Shown one piece after another: positions 57,448 through 64,000 of a DNA stretch of 64,000 nucleotides. The translations under genes and the position numbers were made by a program. Below the pieces are notes generated by a model. The model had not been told where the DNA came from and ran no database searches. It worked only from the letters and a program-made list of their open reading frames with translations. The first letter of the stretch is position 1. Each line of letters begins with the position of its first letter. The DNA comes from Hemileia vastatrix (Eukaryota > Basidiomycota > Pucciniomycetes > Pucciniales > Zaghouaniaceae): contig JASXTE010000197.1 of the NCBI GenBank assembly GCA_030280995.1, positions 1-64,000 on the forward strand, read 5' to 3'.

Positions 57448-59304
57448 TTAGATGATCAAATCTTTTCTACCCGTACCAGAATTCTGACCAATAACTTCAT
57501 TTCTAGCCCAACCTTTCCTAACAGCTCTCTTTCTCTTCCAACTATCCTTAGCTCTAGCAGTTAAGAAACCATTTCTACCAATCCTAGCTTCATCTCTTTC
57601 CCTTCTCAAATCACCTCTAACTCTTGGTGAATTCCTAGAATAATGTTCAGAAGCCAATGAAAACATTTCGGAATTTGGATCATAAGGGGAAGGTAAATCA
57701 GTTCTGTAAGAAAGGGATTTGGTTGGTGAATAATCTGAAGAGGGTGAAATCGTTTCTTGATTAGTCAAGATTGATGATGTTGATGTTGAAGAGGGGAGAG
57801 ATAAGATAGTGGGATGACGGAGATAAATAAAGGAACAAGTCTTGAAGGAAACTTCTAGGAAAGGTGGTATGAATAGGAATGGAGTCGCGAATGGTGGTAA
57901 ATTGAAGGGTAAAACTCCTGGAGCTAAAGTATTTGTTGATGTTGAAGATTCGGAATCTTTCTTCGAGAGGCCTGGGTCTGCTGTGACTTTTGACTTGACT
58001 TCTTCCTGTGAAGTTTCTGTTTCTGTTGTGGAAGTTGAGGTTGAGGTTGAGGCTTCTCCTTCCTCAGAGCTTTCGACTTTCGTCTCTTCTGCCTTGACGT
58101 CCTTTCCTTCACCTTTCTCCACTGCCGACTCCTCTGTCACCTCTTTCTGTGGTCCACTATGAGCTGCATTCCTGGCCTTTGAAATTTCCCTAGCTTTCTC
58201 CAACAGAGCTTTTTGTTTGTTCGATCGAGTTGCTAATTCTTGACTTAACATTGGAATCGCTGAAGGTTCTACCGAGATGAGGTCGCTTGGTGAAAGAAGT
58301 GTGTTCGGATTTGTTTGCTGTAGAGAGAGAGAGGAGATAGAAGACGAAACAAGGGCAAGGGAAGAGAAGAGGTTTGGAAGAAGTCAGGTTTTGGAAGCGA
58401 GAAGATGAGAATAGCTCGAGTACAGCTCCGAGGCAACCAAAATCATTGTCACTCCAACTTGGACAGGGTGTAGTGATTGAACAACTGGAATCTGCTCCGG
58501 ATGTTTGACCAGGAGAGTCGCAGCTCCAAGCCGAGAAGAAACTAAAAAAGAAGATGCTTTCCTTCTACCCTTCCTTTCCTCTTCCTTGCCTTCTCCTTCT
58601 CCTCTGAGGCCTTAGATGAAAAGGAGAAGTAGAATATCACCTTCTCTTCCTTTCGACGGAGAAAACATTCTCTATCCTCCACCAGCACTCAATCTCTCGT
58701 CATCCTTGTTCTGAACTAACCTTTACACCATTCAAAGAGACTTTGCCATGAACGATGATTCTCCTAGCCTCATAAGCCGATCTAACAAAGCAAGCTCTAA
58801 AGATAGCAGTATCCAATCTTCTCTCTACATCCCTAACGAAAAGGGAAGCTATTGGTAATTTGACCTGTCCTTGATCATTTCCATCTCCATCTTTGACGGT
58901 TGATCTGGATTTTGAGGAAAGTGAAGCAGAATTGAGGGAATGATTTTTGAATTTGGGTAAATTGTTAGGTAAGAACCATCTTTTGAATCTATTTTCTTGA
59001 ATCCAATCACCATGATAACCTCTTAGTAGTCTTTTGGATCTCCATCTTTGTTGATAAATGGTTAGGGAAGTCTTTGTGAAACTTGTGGATTGAATGTGGG
59101 TTGGAACTGTGGATCTGGCTATTAGATTGTAGAGATTCTTGGGTGACCATGACTATGAAATGTGAGATGGAAGAAGAGAAAGAGAGAAGGAGAAGGTGGA
59201 AGTGAGAAGAGAGGAAGAAGTACATAGAAGTAGGAAGAAAGTAGGAAGTTGCTTACCATTCTGGGGATCACCGATTGATGACTAAAAGTGCTCGCCTTTC
59301 TCAT
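57448..59304 (-). CDS. NAM9: Mitochondrial small-subunit ribosomal protein uS4m (Nam9), 3 exons, 449 aa
   Basis: Exons 59304-59257, 59152-58721 and 58317-57448, all in phase. The short first exon gives 'MRKASTFSHQSVIPRM', then 'SWSPKNLYNLIARS'. Family motifs are 'TIYQQRWRSKRLLRGYHGDW', 'RFKRWFLPNNLP', the S4 RNA-binding domain 'LFVRDVERRLDTAIFRACFV' and 'SAYEARRIIVHGKVSLNGVK', continuing 'NPNTLLSPSDLISVEPSAIP'. After the S4 domain come a basic Lys/Ala/Glu-rich insert with Ser-Thr repeats, a region typical of fungal Nam9 ending 'PSPYDPNSEMFSLASEHYSR', and a very basic tail ('DSWKRKRAVRKGWARNE'). The protein binds small-subunit rRNA in the mitoribosome. The second intron (403 nt) is unusually long. 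The start was set by the conserved first exon, not a longer upstream frame. Confidence 0.87.
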
Positions 59305-59576
59305 CTTGAGGGATCTGATAAACTCTCTGTTCTCCTCTTCTTGCTTTGTTTGCCCGTCTGTTCGTAGAGGTTGGTGGTACAAGTAGGTAGTGTGACAGAC
59401 AAGATCATCTTCTCAAGGCAATAGGATGACAAGTTCGCATCGCTGTGTTCGTTAGCTCTCCCACGTTCTCTAGAAGCTGCAATCACACAATTGAGAATCT
59501 TCCAACTTTCAAAACCATCTCCATCTTCTTCCCTTCTCCCTTTCTCCCTTCTACTTTCATTAATACTTCACAAACA

Positions 59577-61532
59577 ATGGCTCAAGCTGCTACCCCTAGA
59601 CTACCTCTCCCAGAAGGACACTTCCTCTTCACCAGGTGAGTAGCCTTCTATCCATTCCCTCCGCTTTCTTCCTACTTCGCTCCCTCGCTCTGCTTTGGTT
59701 GCTTCAGAGGTTGAGAGATGGGAGAGACATGGAGATTGTGGGCATTGGAAACAATCAGGATGGTAACATAGCCCAGCACTGAAGAGAGAGGGCTTCATCT
59801 ACGATTGATGAGAGTTTCTTCCTGTCCTCTGCTTCGGTCTACTACTTTCTTCTTGCACCTTCCATCATCGCACGACACTCCCTTCCTCTCCTTCCTCCTC
59901 TCTTCCTGTTCCAAACTTTCATTCTTTCTCTCAGCTGCATCGTCTTCTCTCGTCAGAGATTAGGATGATGCAGCTGGAGAGATGAGCTCGAGATAGCATG
60001 TGCTTCCCAGATCCACTTCTTCTCAAATCCCCACTGGCTCTCTTTTTGAGATCGTTCGGCGTCCTCCTCCATTCATTGCTTTTCGACTTTCTTCTTGTCT
60101 TCACCACATATCATTCTCGTCCATTTCCTCTCCAATCCGACCTCTCTGACATCCTTATCTTTCTTTTTCTTGTCCTTCCTTTCTTCCTTCCAGTGAATCT
60201 GTCGGTGAAGGTCACCCAGACAAGATCTGTGATCAAGTTTCTGATGCCATTCTAGTGAGTTTGAGAGTCGATCTGGCCATAGAAAATTCGCTCCATTTTC
60301 TCATTTGATTGACACTTTCTCACCCAAATCTTCTTCTTCTTCACCTCTCTCTATCTCAGGATGCTTGTCTAGCTCAAGATCCAAACTCCAAGGTAGCCTG
60401 TGAGACTGCCACCAAGACTGGAATGATTATGGTTTTCGGAGAAATCACCACAAAGGCAGCCTTGGATTACCAATCAGTCATTCGTAACACTATCAAACAA
60501 ATCGGTTACGATTCTTCCGAAAAGGGATTCGATTACAAGACTTGTAACGTCTTGGTAGCCATTGAACAACAATCCCCAGACATTGCTCAAGGTTTAGATC
60601 ACGGTTCTTTGGAAGAACATGGAGCTGGAGATCAAGGAATCATGTTTGGTTACGCAACTGATGAAACTGAAGAAAAAATGCCAATGACATTGGTTTTGGC
60701 TCATAAGTTGAATGCAGCCATGGCTGTTGCTAGAAGATCTGGTGCTTTGGGTTGGTTGAGAGCTGATTCTAAAACTCAAGTCACTATTCAATATAAAAAG
60801 GATGGTGGTGCTATGGTTCCTGTTAGAGTAGACACTGTCGTGGTTTCTACTCAACATGCTGAAGAAATCACTACTGAACATTTGAGATCGGAAATCATGT
60901 CAAAGATTGTTAAGGCTGTCATTCCAGCTAACCTCTTGGATGAACGTACTGTTTACCACATTCAACCTTCTGGTCGTTTCGTCATTGGTGGTCCTCAAGG
61001 AGGTGAGTTTTCTGGGAGCAGAGAGAGAGAGAGAGGCAAAAGGGAAGAAGCGAGAGAACGCGAATTTTCTGACTGACGAGTGAAATCTTGTTCTTTTTCT
61101 TCTCATTCCTTTTCAGATGCCGGTCTCACTGGAAGAAAGATCATTGTCGACACTTACGGAGGATGGGGAGCCCATGGTGGAGGAGCTTTCTCTGGAAAGG
61201 ATTTCTCAAAGGTCGATCGTTCAGCCGCCTACGCTGCTCGTCAAGTTGCCAAATCCATCGTAGCTTCAGGTCTAGCCAGAAGAGTTTTGGTTCAATTGTC
61301 CTATGCCATTGGAGTTGCTGAACCACTTTCAGTCTTTGTTGATTCTTATGGAACTTCCAAACATTCCGATGCAGAATTGGTTGCTCTGGTTAGAAAGAAC
61401 TTCTCTTTGACTCCAGGTACCATTGTCAAGTCTTTGGATCTTCAAAAACCAATTTATTTGAAGACTGCTTCTTATGGTCATTTCGGTCATGCTGATTACG
61501 CTTGGGAAAAGGTTAAACAATTGAGCTTCTAA
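59577..61532 (+). CDS. SAM2: S-adenosylmethionine synthetase, 4 exons, 392 aa
   Basis: Exons 59577-59635, 60194-60254, 60360-61002 and 61117-61532 give a complete protein of normal length. It makes SAM from methionine and ATP. Signatures: '[20 protein letters not shown]' (methionine/ATP-binding N-terminus), '[16 protein letters not shown]', '[16 protein letters not shown]' (the conserved GAGDQG loop), 'LPEGHFLF' leader, '[20 protein letters not shown]' (P-loop-like phosphate binding) and '[20 protein letters not shown]'. All catalytic His, Lys and Asp positions in these motifs look intact. Codon use is more restricted than in neighbours (frequent GGT, GCT, AAG, GTC), suggesting high expression. 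The first intron is 558 nt, by far the longest here, in a place where introns of strongly expressed fungal genes can enhance expression. Confidence 0.97.
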
Positions 61533-62066
61533 ATCGATGATTTAAAGCCCCAATTTGAATCTCTGCTCTTTCACTTCTTGGACCTTCAATTTTTAATTAG
61601 ATCAGCTTCAACTTCTTCTTCTTCAGTTGCTACTCAAAAAATAATATAAAATCAACCCGATTCAACATCGACGCTAACCTATAAGCGCTCGTTTACTCAA
61701 AAAAGACAATCCGACCAAATACCTCTTTTCATCTTCAACCTTCTTTCCTATTTCTTGCCTCCCCTCTTTTTGTTTTCCTCTCTTTTTATTTCCGGTTTCC
61801 TTCTTTCTCTCTCTCTCGTCATACCTTCAATGTACTCTCAAGCTCATGCATCAACTGCAACATTTCAATGACTCTTTACAATCTCCTGTCTATAAATATC
61901 TACAGTACCTTTACACACAACACTCAAAAATACAAATCAGAGCCAATAGGTTGCGTCTTATATAGATTTCTCTTTCGTGGTTGTGAGAGTGAAAACTTGG
62001 ATAGTGACGAAAGTGCAAGGTGTTGGACTTTGGGAAGAACTTCTTGCTTGTCCTCGAACACCAAGG
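61533..62066. other. Intergenic stretch, SAM synthetase 3' end and next promoter
   Basis: 534 bp. It includes T/C-rich sequence at 61735-61820 and a TATAAATA element at 61891-61898, 169-176 bp upstream of the next ATG. A frame upstream of 62067 is open but starts with GTG codons only, so it is treated as 5' leader. Confidence 0.4.
61891..61898 (+). promoter_or_regulatory. Candidate TATA element
   Basis: TATAAATA followed by a second AT-rich word (TTATATAGATT near 61958). Either could be the core promoter of the gene starting at 62067; the evidence is sequence and position only. Confidence 0.35.
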
Positions 62067-63360
62067 ATGATTCGAAGCTCATTGCCAGTCAGCTTTCTCA
62101 ATGCTTCAAGTTCGATAGCAAATCCCAATCTATTGATTCTATCAAGGATATCAAATCCAAATCTTCAATCACGAACAGTGCAATCTTGCAGCAGGTTCAC
62201 AACTTTCAAGCCGAGCTTTTCTTCCAAACCTTCTTCTGATTCTAATCATCTACGACCCAAAGTGCTATATAGAGGTCCAGCTCCCTTGAAAGTATCTCTC
62301 TATTACTTTTGTGCTTTGGCTTTTGGATCAGCAGGTCTTTCAGTTGGCTTGATGGTCAAAGATCATCTTTCATGGCCTTTACTCAATAGAAATCCAGACA
62401 ACCCTCCAGAGTTATTACAACCTATGATTAGATATGTAGCTGGCTTCGGCACAATGACAATAGGTGGTGTTTTTGCTTGGATGTTCTTTTGGATACCTGC
62501 AAAGTGAGTCGATGAGAGAGAGAGAGAAATGAGAGAGAGAAGCAAAGATGAGAAGATTGGGATAAGATGGTTCGTCAAGAAAGAAGCTTCTTCAACCTGT
62601 GATTCGTCTTTGGTGATTCACTTCGATTCAAATGAAACCTTTCCAACAAAGATCTGATCCTCAGAAGAAGTTCCCGATCGAGTCTAGCTTTGGGCTGTGG
62701 GCAGATATCCTTCCAACTTTCCTTCTGACAAGTTCTCGCCTCCTTCTTCTTTTCTCATACCAACTTCTTAATCAACACTTGTTCTCTTTTAGCACTGTCA
62801 CAAGAGTAGTTCTCCACCCAGCTTCAAGGTCAATTTCCCTTCGAAGTGCCTCTAGATCTTTGACTTCCCTTCTACCTCCCAAACTACTTCCCAAACCAAT
62901 CCTTCGATCTCTAAATCAAAAAGGTCTACTTCTTCCAAATCATCATCCTTTAGAAAAAGTAGTTCCTCTATCATCTTTATGGAGAGTAGATGGTTCAGCA
63001 AGTAAATTCGGTGGATCAAAAGGTGCTAAAAAAGCAATCCTTTTAAGAGTTGGTACTTCGAAATTCGGTTATTCTTTGGAATCTTCAGCTCCTTTGACAA
63101 CTCATGAATTGAAACTAAAAGAATTAGAAGAGAAAAGTCTTTATAGAAAAGGTTGGAATTGGTTAATGTTTAAAATCAGAGGAAAGACGGATTGGGGATT
63201 GGAACCTGAGGGAACTATTGATGAAAGTTTGAAGGAGAAATCGAGGAGAGAACAAAAGAGTAAGAGTAGTGGTGGGAATAGAGTTGATAAAGATCCTTGG
63301 TATTCAGATAGGAAACTTTTCGATCAATTGATTCCGAATGAAAAGGAAAGACCTATGTAA
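62067..63360 (+). CDS. Mitochondrial two-helix membrane protein, TMEM223-like, 2 exons, 334 aa
   Basis: Exons 62067-62503 and 62793-63360 join in phase. The N-terminus ('MIRSSLPVSFLNASSSIAN' and more Arg/Ser, no acids) looks like a mitochondrial presequence. Then 'VLYRGPAPLKVSLYYFCALA' leads into helix 1 and 'YVAGFGTMTIGGVFAWMFFW' forms helix 2. It is followed by 'STVTRVVLHPASRSISLRSA' and a conserved-looking 'VVPLSSLWRVDG'. This order (VLyR-x-helix-helix-R-x-V-x-x-x-x-L) is like TMEM223/TMEM186-type inner-membrane proteins linked to respiratory-chain assembly in animals. The link is by pattern only. The C-terminal 120 residues are basic and polar, with 'KGWNWLMFKIRGKTDWGLEP' perhaps a matrix-facing domain. 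The intron is 289 nt, longer than most. Confidence 0.6.
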
Positions 63361-64000
63361 ACCTCGACAGGAAAAGGAGAAGAAGGATCTCTTCAATCGA
63401 AGATTCCGAAGTTTCTCCATCTCATCTCTTAACAATCTCTGTAAAATAGCAAAAACTCTTTTGAATAATGCAAGCAACATCACTTGATCCTATCATTTTT
63501 TTACGCATGCCAAACCTCCCTTTGTGAAGTATAAGCTTTTCCATTCTCTTTCGGTAAGGGAGTGATGGAGGGGATATCTATCTGAAGTTCGTGGTTTCGC
63601 AGAAGGATGGAATCATTTCGAAGGCTTTTAGATCTAAGCATGAAATGAAAAGATAAGCGTAGGGAAAGAGGGCAAAATAGGGGTCGAGGCTAGATCCGCT
63701 CTTATAAAAAGTTGGAAATCTTCTTCCTCTTCTTCCTCTTCTTTTTGCATTCGAACCACAACTTCAATCCACACTCAATGCATCAAGTAGACTCATTTCA
63801 GAATCATGAACATTACAATCACAATCACAACGAACTCTTTCACTCGACTGCACGCATTTTGAATCTTGAATCGACCTTCTCACCTTGCACTCAATCAATC
63901 TACTGGATGCTTCACTGACTCTGATTCTCTCAATGTAACCCTGGATAAATGCTATCTAATCAGATCCATCCTATCCATTAATATCATTGACTAAACCTTT
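63361..64000. other. Right-edge stretch without a supported gene
   Basis: 640 bp. TATAAAAA at 63703-63710 is followed by an ATG at 63778 that opens a 46-codon frame rich in His and Asn ('HEHYNHNHNELFH'), ending at 63918. The spacing is right for a TATA promoter, but the frame has no recognised relatives. It might be a leader or first exon of a gene outside the window. Otherwise nothing is seen. Confidence 0.35.

Noticed and set aside
61977..62066. Upstream extension of the TMEM223-like frame
   Set aside because: The frame opens only with GTG codons; the first ATG at 62067 gives a good mitochondrial presequence.

Overview
The window is nuclear DNA from a fungus, most likely a basidiomycete; I cannot place it below that level with confidence. 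The evidence is compact genes a few hundred bases apart on both strands, introns of roughly 75-110 bases with an almost invariant GTGAGT donor, and fungal orthologues (OCA1, ERB1, ARP4, SEC7, RRP8, NAM9, SAM synthetase, a Zn2Cys6 regulator and a Rax1-like RGS membrane protein). Base composition looks moderate to slightly AT-rich. I see no rRNA, tRNA, CRISPR array or complete mobile element.

Layout. 1-2.9 kb has no convincing gene; it holds a weak retropepsin-like open frame at the left edge and a 179-bp-offset tandem duplication. 2.9-5.9 kb: a coiled-coil protein diverging from the OCA1 phosphatase. 6-10.9 kb: two F-box/LRR genes. 11.2-16.7 kb: a FAD-linked oxidase followed by a broken F-box/LRR paralogue. 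17.2-22.6 kb: ERB1 and ARP4, divergent. 22.8-24.8 kb: a multi-exon unknown. 25.1-28.0 kb: GlcNAc-6-phosphate deacetylase and an Erv2-type sulfhydryl oxidase in tandem. 28.4-35.7 kb: a shikimate-dehydrogenase-like protein and a large Zn2Cys6 regulator, divergent. 36.6-44.9 kb: the Rax1-like gene, a 947-residue F-box protein and an alpha/beta hydrolase. 45.2-46.6 kb: a secreted GH43-like enzyme with a canonical TATA box and a predicted 10-nt microexon. 47.1-57.2 kb: SEC7 diverging from RRP8. 57.4-63.4 kb: NAM9 (mitoribosomal uS4m), SAM synthetase and a mitochondrial two-helix membrane protein of TMEM223 type.

Most of the recognisable content is housekeeping. Ribosome production is well represented (ERB1 and RRP8 for the large subunit, NAM9 for the mitoribosome; SAM synthetase makes the cofactor RRP8 uses). 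Secretion is represented by SEC7, the Erv2-type oxidase and the secreted GH43-like enzyme. The accessory component is a family of diverging F-box/LRR genes, four in this window.

The most striking anomaly is a stretch from about 10.3 to 23.1 kb where every long gene is interrupted by single-base frame changes, often in short homopolymers, although protein similarity continues in the shifted frame. Genes outside this stretch close perfectly over several introns. Regional consensus error is the simplest reading; recent decay is possible. I did not find a convincing undescribed multi-gene system.
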